From: Bradyrhizobium oligotrophicum S58
Lineage (GTDB): Bacteria > Pseudomonadota > Alphaproteobacteria > Rhizobiales > Xanthobacteraceae
NCBI RefSeq assembly: GCF_000344805.1
Contig: NC_020453.1
Coordinates: 682,001 to 746,000 of the forward strand
Direction of reading: 5' to 3'
DNA length: 64,000 bases
A program made the translations under genes and the position numbers. Position 1 is the stretch's first letter, and each line of letters starts with the position of its first letter. Positions 1-7,660 of this stretch are shown here, one piece after another. Below the pieces are notes generated by a model. That model did not search any database. It saw nothing but the letters and a program-made list of their open reading frames with translations, and was not told the origin of the DNA.

Positions 1-892
1 CGTAGGCGACGGCGGCGACCAGGTTGTGATGGCGGATGCGGTCGGCGAGCTGGCCGCCGGCGAGCACGCCGATGGCGCTGGCGCCGAGGAACGCGGTCAG
101 GGCGATGTTGGCGGTCGAGAACGAGATGCCATAGCCGTTCATGAAGGCGACCACGCCGAAGCTGGCGATGCCGGCGTTGGACAGGCTCAGCAGCATGAAG
201 AACACGGTCAGCAGCATCAGCATCGGGGTCAGCAGGCTCGGCTGCTTGACTTTGCTGCCGTCGGCCGCGGTGTGATGCGGATGCGGCGGCACCTCTGGCA
301 CGTTGCCGACGAGCAGCAGCAGTGCGGCGAGCGGGCCGACCAGCCCGGCCGCGATCAGCGCGCCGGAGCCGCCGACGGTGGTGACCAGCGCCGCCATCAC
401 GGCCGGCGCGACCGCGCCGCCGAGATAGCCGGCAAAGGTGTGCACGCCGAAGGCGCGGCCCATCCGCTTCTCGTCCATGTGCGCGGCCAGCAGCGCGTAG
501 TCCGAAGGGTGATAGACCGCGTTGGCGAGGCCGAGCAGCACCGCTGAGACCACGAGGCTGGCATAGCTCAGGTAGATGCCGAGCATCGCCAGTGACAGGC
601 CGCCAAGCGTGAGGCCCAGCAGCAGGATGCGGCGGGCACCGGCGCGGTCGACCAGATAGCCGACCGGAGCCTGGGTCAGCGCCGACACCACTGCGAACAC
701 GGTGAGCGGAAAGCCAAGCTCGATATAGCCGACGCCGAGCTTCTCCTTCAGGTAGGGAAACAGCATCGGCAGCACCAGCATGTGCAGGTGGCTGACCCAA
801 TGCGCCAGCGAGATCAGCGCCAGCGTGCGCAGCGGGGACGCGACCCGTACCGAGGTGCCGGTCTGTTGCGGTGCGGCGAGAACGTCAGCCAT
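1..892 (-). CDS. MFS transporter, 3' end missing at window edge
   Basis: Reading leftward from an ATG at 892, an uninterrupted frame runs to the left edge for about 297 codons. It begins MADVLAAPQQTGTSVRVA and then alternates long hydrophobic stretches with short loops. A loop with the MFS signature GYLVDRAGARR follows the second membrane segment, and a second such loop (GGQLADRIRHH) occurs near the edge, as expected for the two six-helix halves of a major facilitator protein. A histidine-containing loop (PPHPHHTAADGSK) joins the halves. The substrate is unknown. It lies downstream of the sox cluster on the same strand, separated by 478 bp, so co-transcription is doubtful. The stop codon lies outside the window. 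Confidence 0.85.
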   Translation of the reverse strand, partial: MADVLAAPQQTGTSVRVASPLRTLALISLAHWVSHLHMLVLPMLFPYLKEKLGVGYIELGFPLTVFAVVSALTQAPVGYLVDRAGARRILLLGLTLGGLSLAMLGIYLSYASLVVSAVLLGLANAVYHPSDYALLAAHMDEKRMGRAFGVHTFAGYLGGAVAPAVMAALVTTVGGSGALIAAGLVGPLAALLLLVGNVPEVPPHPHHTAADGSKVKQPSLLTPMLMLLTVFFMLLSLSNAGIASFGVVAFMNGYGISFSTANIALTAFLGASAIGVLAGGQLADRIRHHNLVAAVAY

Positions 893-1160
893 GGTCGATC
901 CGTTGGCTCCCGGCGTCAGCGATGGAAACTGGAGAGCGCGTTGCCGGCAAACCGCCGAGGCTCCCGAAATCAGGGCGCGCGACACAACGCCACACTATCG
1001 GATCGCGGTTCATTGTCCATGAACGCGGGTGCATGGCACCTGCGCGCGTGGGCCGGCATTTGCGAGAGGGCGCGGGCGGCCGGTCATCCGCCGTCATTTC
1101 GTGGGTGGAAGGCACGTCGCTTCTTCCAAGTGGAAGGCACAGCGCGTCTCCAACACAGCT

Positions 1161-1313
1161 GTCGTCCCGGCGAACGCCGGGATCCATAACCACCAGCGGA
1201 CGTTTGTTGCGCGACTCGTGCAACGTACAGCCTGCCTCAAGACAGATCACGCGGTATGGGTCCCGGGTCTGCGCCCGTTGACGCTTCGCGTCATCGGGCT
1301 TGCCCGGGACGAC
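1161..1313. repeat. Palindromic intergenic repeat (type GTCGTCCC...GGGACGAC)
   Basis: The 478-bp gap 893-1370 holds no convincing gene. Its main feature is this inverted repeat: GTCGTCCCGG at 1161-1170 matches CCGGGACGAC at 1304-1313, with inner partial complementarity (GGGATCCATA near 1180 and TATGGGTCCC near 1254). It resembles the copies at 13324, 33096, 34091, 58464 and 62767. It sits downstream of the MBL-rhodanese gene and could fold in the transcript. Confidence 0.7.
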
Positions 1314-1370
1314 AGCGGAATGTGGGGGGACGCTGAGGGCTGCCGAAAGTCAGTGAGTAACGACGGCCTG

Positions 1371-2408
1371 CTACTGCACCACCGGTCCGCCCGCCTTCTT
1401 CCACGCGTCCAGGCCGCCCTCGATATGCGCCGTGTTGGCCAGCCCCGCCGCTTGCGCCGTCTGCACCGCCATCGCCGACCGCTCGCCGTAGGCGCAGAAG
1501 AACACGATGCGGCGGCCGGTGGCGGCGGCGACTTCGCGCAGCATGCCGCCCGGTTCGAGATTGTCGCCGATCCCAGGATAGGGGGCGTGAAGTGCGCCGG
1601 ACAGCGTGCCGTGCTTGGCGCGTTCGGAGGTCTCGCGCAAATCGACCAGCAGCACGTCGGGGCGTCCCAGGCATTCGATCGCCTCGCGTGCCGACAGCGA
1701 CAAGCCCTGCTTCGCCAGCTCCTCCTGATGCAGCCCGACGCGCATGTTGGCCGGTACCGCGACATCCATCATCTTCGGATTCGGCAGCTTCAGACTGGCC
1801 ATCAGCGCGACGTAGTCGTCGACCGATCCGACTTGAAGCCGCGGATTGTAGCGGCGCTCCTCGCCGATGGTGGAGACGGTGTCGCCCTTGTAGTCGTGCG
1901 CGGGATAGACCAGCGTGTCGTCCGGGAGACGCAGCAGCCTGTTGAAGATGGACTCGTACTGTTGCCGCGCGTCGCCATTCTGGAAGTCGGTGCGGCCGGT
2001 CCCCCGGATCAGCAGCGTGTCGCCGGTGAAGACGCGGTCGCCCATCAGGAAGCTGTAAGAATCGTCGGTATGGCCGGGCGTGTACATCACCTCCAGGCCG
2101 ATGCCTTCGATGGCGATCTTGTCGCCCTCGCCGACCCGCATCGCCACCACGTCGGCCTTGGTCTGCTCGCCCATGATGGTGACGCAATGGGTACGGTCGC
2201 GCAGAGCGCCCAGGCCGGTGACGTGATCGGCATGCAGGTGGGTGTCGACGGCCTTCACCAGGCGCAAATCGAGCTCGCGCAGCAGCTGGCAGTAGCGGTC
2301 GACCTTCTCCAGCACGGGATCGATGATGACAGCCTCGCCGCCGCTGCGGCTGGCGAGGATGTAGCTGTAGGTGCCGGAGACGCTGTCGAACAATTGGCGG
2401 AAGATCAT
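1371..2408 (-). CDS. Persulfide dioxygenase-like metallo-beta-lactamase fused to rhodanese
   Basis: This 345-residue protein has an N-terminal metallo-beta-lactamase fold of the ETHE1 type. The metal-binding motif THLHADH supplies H57, H59, D61 and H62, and further ligands lie in GHTDDSYSF and PAHDYKG. The C-terminal domain is a rhodanese with the active-site loop FFCAYGERSAMA (Cys305). ETHE1 enzymes oxidise glutathione persulfide to sulfite, and a fused rhodanese moves sulfane sulfur between thiosulfate or sulfite and thiols. The gene lies 95 bp downstream of soxB on the same strand, so it probably handles sulfane sulfur or sulfite linked to thiosulfate oxidation. It has no signal peptide, so the reaction would be cytoplasmic. 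Substrate preference is inferred from family and context. Confidence 0.88.
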   Translation of the reverse strand: MIFRQLFDSVSGTYSYILASRSGGEAVIIDPVLEKVDRYCQLLRELDLRLVKAVDTHLHADHVTGLGALRDRTHCVTIMGEQTKADVVAMRVGEGDKIAIEGIGLEVMYTPGHTDDSYSFLMGDRVFTGDTLLIRGTGRTDFQNGDARQQYESIFNRLLRLPDDTLVYPAHDYKGDTVSTIGEERRYNPRLQVGSVDDYVALMASLKLPNPKMMDVAVPANMRVGLHQEELAKQGLSLSAREAIECLGRPDVLLVDLRETSERAKHGTLSGALHAPYPGIGDNLEPGGMLREVAAATGRRIVFFCAYGERSAMAVQTAQAAGLANTAHIEGGLDAWKKAGGPVVQ

Positions 2409-2503
2409 CGGCGCCTCCTTCCCATCCGGGATCGTCGCGGGATTAGCACGATCGGCCCGATGTCACCAATGCGGTGTTTCGCATCGCATCGCGCCATGCT
2501 CCG

Positions 2504-4255
2504 TCACGACTGCGACGCAAACCCGGGATTGCCGTCGACGCCCGACAGTGTGACCTTGTTAGTTCCGACCAGCACCAGCTGACCGTTGCGCAAGTGGCTG
2601 GCGACCACGTCCCACACCGGCTTGCCGTCCTGCGCGTTCATCGACGCCCAGCCGGCGACCTTGTAGTGCTTGCGGGCGTCGAGCGGGCGTCCATCGTCGA
2701 GGGTGAGATCCGAGATGCGGCTGCCGATCGCCTCCGACGGGGCGCAGCGATAGGACAGCCCGCCCGTGCGCACCATGTCGCCACCCTGCTGCAGATACGG
2801 ATCGGCGTTGAACAGATTGTCGCAGACGTCCTCGAGCACGTCCTTGATCTCTGCGCCGGTCATCCGCTGCACATAGGTCTCGGGATAGGTGATGGCGGTC
2901 TGCGCCAGCACGTCCTCCATCAGGACGGACTGCCCCGCGAGCAACGTCGGACCCCAGCGGAATCCCGGCGACAGCGCGATCTCGGCGTCGAGCTCGCGGC
3001 GCAGTGCCGCGCAGATCAGGTCGTCCGTCGCGCCTTCGAAATTGCCGCGCCGGTACAGCAGCCGGTCCGACGTCGCGAGCTTCTCGCTCCAGGTCGCGAC
3101 CTGCGGCTGCTGCGTCTGGTCGATCAGCGCCTGCATCGCGGGATCAGGTTTCAGCAGCTCGGAATAGACCGGCAGCAGCCGATAGCGCACATCGGCGACA
3201 CGGCCCTTGCCGACGTCGAGATCGAGCACGGCGAGGAATTTGCCGTTCGAGCCCGCATTGGTGACGAGCGTCGCGCCCTTGGCGTTGCTCACCGGCACCG
3301 GCTGCGGAACCGCGTCATGGGTGTGGCCGCCGAGGATGACGTCGATGCCGGTGACACGGCTCGCCAGCTTGAGATCGACATCCATGCCGTTATGCGACAG
3401 CAGGATCACCGCGTCGGCCTTCTCAGCGCTGCGCAGGCCGTCGACCAGCTTCTGCAACTCCTCCTCGCGGATACCGAAGGTCCAGTCCGGCGTGAACCGG
3501 CGGGGATGGGCGATGGGCACGTAAGGGAAGGCCTGGCCGATCACGGCGATGCGCGCGCCGCCGATCTCCTTGATCGTGGCGGCCTTGAAGACGCGCCCCG
3601 ACCCCGGATCGAACGCCTTGGCGTCGTTGAACGCGGCCTCCTCGGTCAGGAACACGTTCTGCGCCAGGAACTCGCCCTTGAAGCGCGCGAGGTTGGCGCG
3701 CAGCGCCTCCTCGCCATAGGTGAACTCCCAATGCCCGGTCATGGCGTCGATGCCGAGCAGATTGGCCGCGCTCACCATGTCGGCGCCACGCATCGCGTTG
3801 GCAAGCCCGCTGCCTTGCCACAGATCGCCGCCATCGAGCAGCAGCGAGCGGCGGTCGCCGGCGTCGGTGCGCAGCTTGTCGATCAAGGTCTTCAGATGCG
3901 CGAAGCCGCCCATCCGGCCGAAGCGGACGGCGTACTTCTCGAACTCGAACGAGGTGAAGGCATAAGCCTCGGCGCTGTCGGGGCGGATGCCGTAGCGGTC
4001 GAGGAAGGCGCGCTCGACCAGATGCGGCGGCCGTCCCCACATCTCGCCGATGCCGAGATTGACGCTGGGCTCGCGGAAATGCACCGGCCGCAACTGCGCA
4101 TGCGTATCCGTCATGTGCAGGATGCGCGCATTGCCGAATTTTTCGATGTCGTAGAGGCTGACGGTATCGACGGCGGCAGCGCTGCGCAGCAACGCCGGCG
4201 CGGCGAGTGCCGCGGCACCTGATGCTTTGAGAAAATCCCGGCGCCGCATCGTCAT
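2504..4255 (-). CDS. soxB: Thiosulfohydrolase SoxB
   Basis: SoxB is the periplasmic dimanganese enzyme that hydrolyses the terminal sulfate from the S-thiosulfonate carried on the SoxY cysteine. The 583-residue protein starts with a twin-arginine signal (MTMRRRDFLKASG, ending near LLRSAAA). Metallophosphatase motifs follow: MTDTHAQLRP, DGGDLWQGS and LGGHTHDA, then the C-terminal 5'-nucleotidase-type domain. Length and motifs fit SoxB throughout. It is the last sox gene of the operon, 109 bp after soxK. That gap is filled by strong palindromes that may alter the amount of downstream message. Confidence 0.96.
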   Translation of the reverse strand: MTMRRRDFLKASGAAALAAPALLRSAAAVDTVSLYDIEKFGNARILHMTDTHAQLRPVHFREPSVNLGIGEMWGRPPHLVERAFLDRYGIRPDSAEAYAFTSFEFEKYAVRFGRMGGFAHLKTLIDKLRTDAGDRRSLLLDGGDLWQGSGLANAMRGADMVSAANLLGIDAMTGHWEFTYGEEALRANLARFKGEFLAQNVFLTEEAAFNDAKAFDPGSGRVFKAATIKEIGGARIAVIGQAFPYVPIAHPRRFTPDWTFGIREEELQKLVDGLRSAEKADAVILLSHNGMDVDLKLASRVTGIDVILGGHTHDAVPQPVPVSNAKGATLVTNAGSNGKFLAVLDLDVGKGRVADVRYRLLPVYSELLKPDPAMQALIDQTQQPQVATWSEKLATSDRLLYRRGNFEGATDDLICAALRRELDAEIALSPGFRWGPTLLAGQSVLMEDVLAQTAITYPETYVQRMTGAEIKDVLEDVCDNLFNADPYLQQGGDMVRTGGLSYRCAPSEAIGSRISDLTLDDGRPLDARKHYKVAGWASMNAQDGKPVWDVVASHLRNGQLVLVGTNKVTLSGVDGNPGFASQS

Positions 4256-4267
4256 GGCCAGCGTCCT

Positions 4268-4367
4268 AGATCATGATGCGATTCCGCAGAATCGCATCAT
4301 GATCTATTCCCTTTGTTTGAGCATGATCTTTCGGAAAACCGGCCTCCACTTTTCCGGATCATGCTCA
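4268..4367. repeat. Two adjacent rhizobial-type palindromes between soxK and soxB
   Basis: The first is a perfect 17-bp inverted repeat (4268-4284 and 4289-4305) around a 4-base loop. The second is TGAGCATGATC (4318-4328) paired with GATCATGCTCA (4357-4367), with an inner stem CGGAAAA/TTTTCCG at 4332-4338 and 4350-4356. Sequences of this kind recur in Rhizobiales genomes; that statement is from memory. The right arm of the second palindrome contains the stop codon of soxK. In the sox transcript both would form hairpins. Confidence 0.85.
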
Positions 4368-4694
4368 GCGGATCTCCAAGTCCTTCCAGCGCTGCTTCTC
4401 GCTGGTGGCCTGAGCGATCGAGGCCTTGGCGAGCGCCTCGGCCTCCTGTGCCGATGTCAGCGCAGAATCGAAATTGCCGGAATCCGCCGCCTTCTTCGCA
4501 GCAGTGAGTGCGGCCTGGGTTACGGTCCATTGGTTGCGCAGACGTCCGGCTTCCTTGTTGGCGCTCTCGGCCGCCGCGAAGGCCGCGACATAATCGGCTT
4601 CCGACGCGGCCCGCGCGGAGCCGGCGCCGACCGCTGATACCATCATGGCGAACACGATCTTTTTCATGACGTTTGTTGTCGTGACGTTTGTCAT
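4365..4694 (-). CDS. soxK: SoxXA-binding protein SoxK
   Basis: This 109-residue periplasmic protein probably joins SoxX and SoxA in the SoxAXK cytochrome complex that attaches thiosulfate to SoxY. The ATG at 4694 is chosen because it overlaps the soxA stop in an ATGA. An internal ATG at 4667 (MKKIVFAMMVSAVGAGSARA) starts the signal peptide proper and is the alternative start. The mature part is short, helical and Ala-rich, with no cysteine and no haem motif, like known SAXB/SoxK proteins. The call rests on its position between soxA and soxB and on this character. The stop codon lies inside a palindromic repeat. Confidence 0.75.
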   Translation of the reverse strand: MTNVTTTNVMKKIVFAMMVSAVGAGSARAASEADYVAAFAAAESANKEAGRLRNQWTVTQAALTAAKKAADSGNFDSALTSAQEAEALAKASIAQATSEKQRWKDLEIR

Positions 4695-5539
4695 GGCCGC
4701 GCTCCCGGTCCTGAAACCGGCAGGCCGTTCGACACGTATGACAGATAATATTCGAGGTTGCGGTATTCGTCCGACTGCGGTTCCAGCGGCACGGCGCGCG
4801 TCTGGCTGTTGCAGGTGACGAAGCGGCGGCTGATCGTGCCCATGCCGCTCCATTCGGAGCGGTAGATCGGCATCGCGTTGAGGATGCCGAGCGCCGGTGC
4901 CAGGATCTCGGCGCGGATGCGCTCGCCCGGGCTTTGCACGTGGCAGCTCGCGCAGGAGAAGTTCAGCTGGCCGCGGCGGGTGTAGAAATATTCCTTGCCC
5001 TTCTCATAGGCGTCGAGCGCGCGCGGATCGTCGGGGATCTTGATGTCGAAGCGCTTGCCGCGCGAGGTGTACGCCATGTAGGCGGTCAACGAGGCCATCT
5101 CGTCCTTGACGTAGGAGTAGGGCTGCTCGCCATTCGCCTCGCGGCATCTGTTCAGCGCCAGCTCGAGGGTGACGACCTTGCCGTCCTTGTCGTCGAAATA
5201 AGGATAGGTCTGGCGGATGCCGATGCCGCCGTTCGGGAAGCAGTCGGCGTAGGTCTTGCCGTTCTTGAACGGCTTGGAAAACATCTCCTTGCCGGCCTCG
5301 AGCGCGAACTCATAAGGCGGGAACTGCTCCTTCTCCTCCCACTGCCGGCGCATGTCCTCGTTCATCGAATACGGCCCGTTGACGAAATCGTCGAACGCCA
5401 CTTTCGGGAATTTGTTGACGAAGAACTTCTGGAACGCCTTGGCATCAGTGACCGGGTCGGGCTTGTCCGCCGCTGCGACGCCGGACGCGCCGAGACCGAG
5501 CGCGATGGAGAGACACAGCGCGAGGCGCAACGCGCTCAT
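4691..5539 (-). CDS. soxA: c-type cytochrome SoxA, single haem motif
   Basis: SoxA forms the thiosulfate-oxidising cytochrome with SoxX in the periplasm. The 282-residue product has a Sec signal (MSALRLALCLSIALGLG, ending near VAAA) and one haem motif, CASCH, in the second half. Downstream is the segment FVTCNSQTRAVPL, whose cysteine corresponds to the active-site haem-ligating Cys that carries persulfide in the family. Only one CxxCH is present, so this is the monohaem form of SoxA. The start overlaps the soxZ stop (ATGA) and the stop overlaps the soxK start, indicating translational coupling. Confidence 0.95.
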   Translation of the reverse strand: MSALRLALCLSIALGLGASGVAAADKPDPVTDAKAFQKFFVNKFPKVAFDDFVNGPYSMNEDMRRQWEEKEQFPPYEFALEAGKEMFSKPFKNGKTYADCFPNGGIGIRQTYPYFDDKDGKVVTLELALNRCREANGEQPYSYVKDEMASLTAYMAYTSRGKRFDIKIPDDPRALDAYEKGKEYFYTRRGQLNFSCASCHVQSPGERIRAEILAPALGILNAMPIYRSEWSGMGTISRRFVTCNSQTRAVPLEPQSDEYRNLEYYLSYVSNGLPVSGPGARP

Positions 5540-5847
5540 TGGATCGTCGCCGTCAGGCTGTCGGTGGCGCCCTTGTTGTCGAGCCAGCTCACCTTCAGCT
5601 CGTCGCCCTTGGCCGCACCCTTGAAGGCGAATTTGACGTAGGGGTCCTTGGAGACCGCGGTGCCCCAGTCGGCGAAGAACACGGTCTTGTCCTTGTGCGT
5701 GAAAGTGAGCTGCTGGATGTAGTGCGCCGGGATCAATTCGCCCTTGGCGTCCTTGACCAGACCCGTATCCATCGGATGCTGGATCAGGGTCTGGACCTCG
5801 GCTGTGTCGCCGTTCAGGATTGCGCGGACGCGGATGCTCGCTGCCAT
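5536..5847 (-). CDS. soxZ: Sulfur carrier subunit SoxZ
   Basis: This 103-residue protein is SoxZ, the partner that presents the swinging SoxY arm to the other Sox enzymes. It has no signal peptide of its own, which is usual because SoxZ is exported with SoxY through the Tat signal of the partner. The Ig-like beta sandwich is evident in segments such as HYIQQLTFTHKDKTVF and KGDELKVSWLDNKG. It follows soxY after 14 bp and overlaps soxA by 4 bp. Confidence 0.95.
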   Translation of the reverse strand: MAASIRVRAILNGDTAEVQTLIQHPMDTGLVKDAKGELIPAHYIQQLTFTHKDKTVFFADWGTAVSKDPYVKFAFKGAAKGDELKVSWLDNKGATDSLTATIQ

Positions 5848-5861
5848 GATCGATCTCCTCG

Positions 5862-6371
5862 TTAGCCGCCGCAGCCACCGACGGTGACCTTGACCTCCTT
5901 GGTCGCGCTGTAGAGCTTGCCGCCGGATTCGACGAGCGCGATCACGTTGGAGGTCTTGGCCATCTTCAGCCGGTTCGCCACTGCGGGCACGGTGCCCTCA
6001 GGGATCTTGTAGGATGCCGCCAGCGCGTTTGGATTCTCGGCGACGATGAAGGCGATCGAGGTGACGTTCGGCAGGCTCGTGCTCACCGCGATCGGCACCA
6101 CGCCGCCGTTCTCGGCGATCTCCGGCGCATCGAGCTTGATCTTGTCGGACGGCTCGTGGTCGCGGCCATACAGCGCCTTGATCGCGTCGCCGGCGTTCTT
6201 CTGCTTGAAGGCATCGTCCGGATATTTGTTGTCGTTGGTCGCGGAAAACGCGGGCGTGGCGTGCAGCACGGCGTTGCCGAGGCCGATCAGCGCGACGAGG
6301 CCGGCGCCTTTCAGGAACAGGCGGCGGTGGGCCAGCGGGCCGGACGAGGCAGTCATGGCAGGGGTCTCCAA
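5862..6371 (-). CDS. soxY: Sulfur carrier subunit SoxY
   Basis: SoxY carries pathway intermediates covalently on its C-terminal cysteine. The 169-residue protein ends in the conserved GGCGG arm (Cys167). It begins with a Tat signal: RRLFLKGAG sits near residue 17, followed by a hydrophobic stretch ending at ATPAFS. The start could also be the second methionine (MTASSGPL), which still retains the signal. It lies between soxX (6-bp gap) and soxZ in one operon. Confidence 0.96.
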   Translation of the reverse strand: METPAMTASSGPLAHRRLFLKGAGLVALIGLGNAVLHATPAFSATNDNKYPDDAFKQKNAGDAIKALYGRDHEPSDKIKLDAPEIAENGGVVPIAVSTSLPNVTSIAFIVAENPNALAASYKIPEGTVPAVANRLKMAKTSNVIALVESGGKLYSATKEVKVTVGGCGG

Positions 6372-6377
6372 ACGAAA

Positions 6378-6707
6378 TCAGAGGGTCTGCAGGAAATCGA
6401 CGATGGCGCTGATTTCCTGCTCGGTCAGGATGCGGTTGCGGCCGAACGGCGGCATCACCGTCAGCGGGTTGCGTGCGGTCTCGTCGTTGAGGATCGCGGT
6501 CAGCCCGGCACGGTCGTATCTCGCCTTGAGATTCTCCAGCTTCGGGCCGATCGAGCCGGGAAGGTCGCCGCCCTTGATCTCGTGGCAGGTCAGGCAGTTG
6601 CCCTTGCCGCGGTCGAAGGCGAGCTTTTGGCCGTCGGCGGCGCCGGACTGGGCATGGGCAGCCGTGGACACGACGAGCGAGAGCCCCAACGCCAGGGCGG
6701 TACGCAT
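6378..6707 (-). CDS. soxX: c-type cytochrome SoxX
   Basis: This is the small haem subunit of the SoxAX complex. The chosen ATG at 6707 gives 109 residues with a clean Sec signal (MRTALALGLSLVVSTAAHA) followed by the haem motif CLTCH in a cytochrome c fold. The methionine in the VMPPFGRNR segment is the likely sixth haem ligand. An in-frame upstream extension adds an implausible leader and is rejected. It is the first gene of the leftward sox operon, so its promoter should lie in the 152 bp between it and the divergent methyltransferase gene. No sox regulator or soxCD is visible in the window. Confidence 0.92.
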   Translation of the reverse strand: MRTALALGLSLVVSTAAHAQSGAADGQKLAFDRGKGNCLTCHEIKGGDLPGSIGPKLENLKARYDRAGLTAILNDETARNPLTVMPPFGRNRILTEQEISAIVDFLQTL

Positions 6708-6859
6708 GACTGTTGTGATCAAGGTGAAGTTCCGAAGCTCGGTGATGTCAGCAATATAGGGGCTGAAAAGCATAAAGGCCATCGGCTGACAATGCGGGTA
6801 TGGTGCCCGCCGCAACGCGGTTAATGAGCGCCGTTCAGGTGACGGCCGGGAGTCTGGCA

Positions 6860-7537
6860 ATGGCGGAGTATGTCGTTGAGTTCGGCCGGGATGGCCGGCG
6901 GGTGGAACCGGACGGGCGGCTGGATGCGGCCGCATTCCATCGGAACCACCAGCCGATCTGGGCGGTGCTGGCGCGGCTGCTCGAGGGCCAGACGGGCGAC
7001 GTGCTGGAGGCCGGCAGCGGCACCGGCCAGCATGTCGTGCATTTTGCCTCCCAGCGCCCTGATCTCGTGTGGTGGCCGAGCGACCTCAACGACAACCACC
7101 TCGCGAGCATCGCGGCCTGGCGCCGGCATGCCGGCCTCTCCAACATCCGCGACGCCCAGCGCATCGACCTGTCCGATCCCGGCTGGGTCGCCGCGTTCCA
7201 GGCCGCCGGCGGTCCAAAGCGCCTCGCCGCGATCTTCTGCGCCAACGTCATCCACATCGCGCCGTGGTCGGTGGCGGAGGGATTGTTCGCCGGCGCCGGC
7301 AAGGCGCTGTCGCCGGACGGCCTGCTCGCGCTCTATGGCCCGTTCAAGCGCGACGGCAGGCACAGCGCGGTCAGCAACGCCGTGTTCGACACCTCGCTGC
7401 GCGAGGGCAATCCGGAGTGGGGCGTGCGCGACATCGCCGATCTCGAAGCGCTCGCGGCGCGCAATGGGCTTGCTCTGCGCGAGACCGTGGAGATGCCGGC
7501 CAACAACATGATCCTGGTGTTCGCGCGCCGCGCGTGA
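6860..7537 (+). CDS. DUF938 family SAM-dependent methyltransferase
   Basis: The 225-residue product (start MAEYVVEFGRDG) has a Rossmann methyltransferase core. Motif I is VLEAGSGTGQHVVHFA, an acidic Asp-Leu-Asn follows the next strand (PSDLNDNH), and GPFKRDGRHS follows in the C-terminal half. These are features of the DUF938 family, which has no firmly assigned substrate. The ATG at 6860 is chosen over in-frame starts at 6800 and 6824 because the family N-terminus begins here. It is divergent from soxX and convergent with the next peptidase gene. A role linked to sulfur oxidation cannot be claimed from position alone. Confidence 0.82.
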   Translation: MAEYVVEFGRDGRRVEPDGRLDAAAFHRNHQPIWAVLARLLEGQTGDVLEAGSGTGQHVVHFASQRPDLVWWPSDLNDNHLASIAAWRRHAGLSNIRDAQRIDLSDPGWVAAFQAAGGPKRLAAIFCANVIHIAPWSVAEGLFAGAGKALSPDGLLALYGPFKRDGRHSAVSNAVFDTSLREGNPEWGVRDIADLEALAARNGLALRETVEMPANNMILVFARRA

Positions 7538-7562
7538 GTTGGCGACGGCGGCGCACCGACCT

Positions 7563-7647
7563 CCGTCATTGCGAGCGCAGCGAGGCAATCCAGGGTCGGA
7601 TTGGGACTCTGGATTGCTTCGTCGCCTTCGGCTCCTCGCAATGACGG
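7563..7647. repeat. Palindromic intergenic repeat (CCGTCATTGCGAG type)
   Basis: CCGTCATTGCGAG at 7563-7575 is matched perfectly by CTCGCAATGACGG at 7635-7647, with inner paired segments CAATCCAG and CTGGATTG. It fills the gap between two convergent genes and could act as a bidirectional terminator. This repeat type is familiar from Bradyrhizobium intergenic regions; that part is from memory. Confidence 0.8.
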
Positions 7648-7660
7648 CGGAGGCAGCTGT

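Noticed and set aside
1029-4222. Long plus-strand frames opposite the ETHE1-rhodanese and soxB genes
   Set aside because: They are composition shadows without any recognisable motif, while the minus strand encodes well-known proteins.
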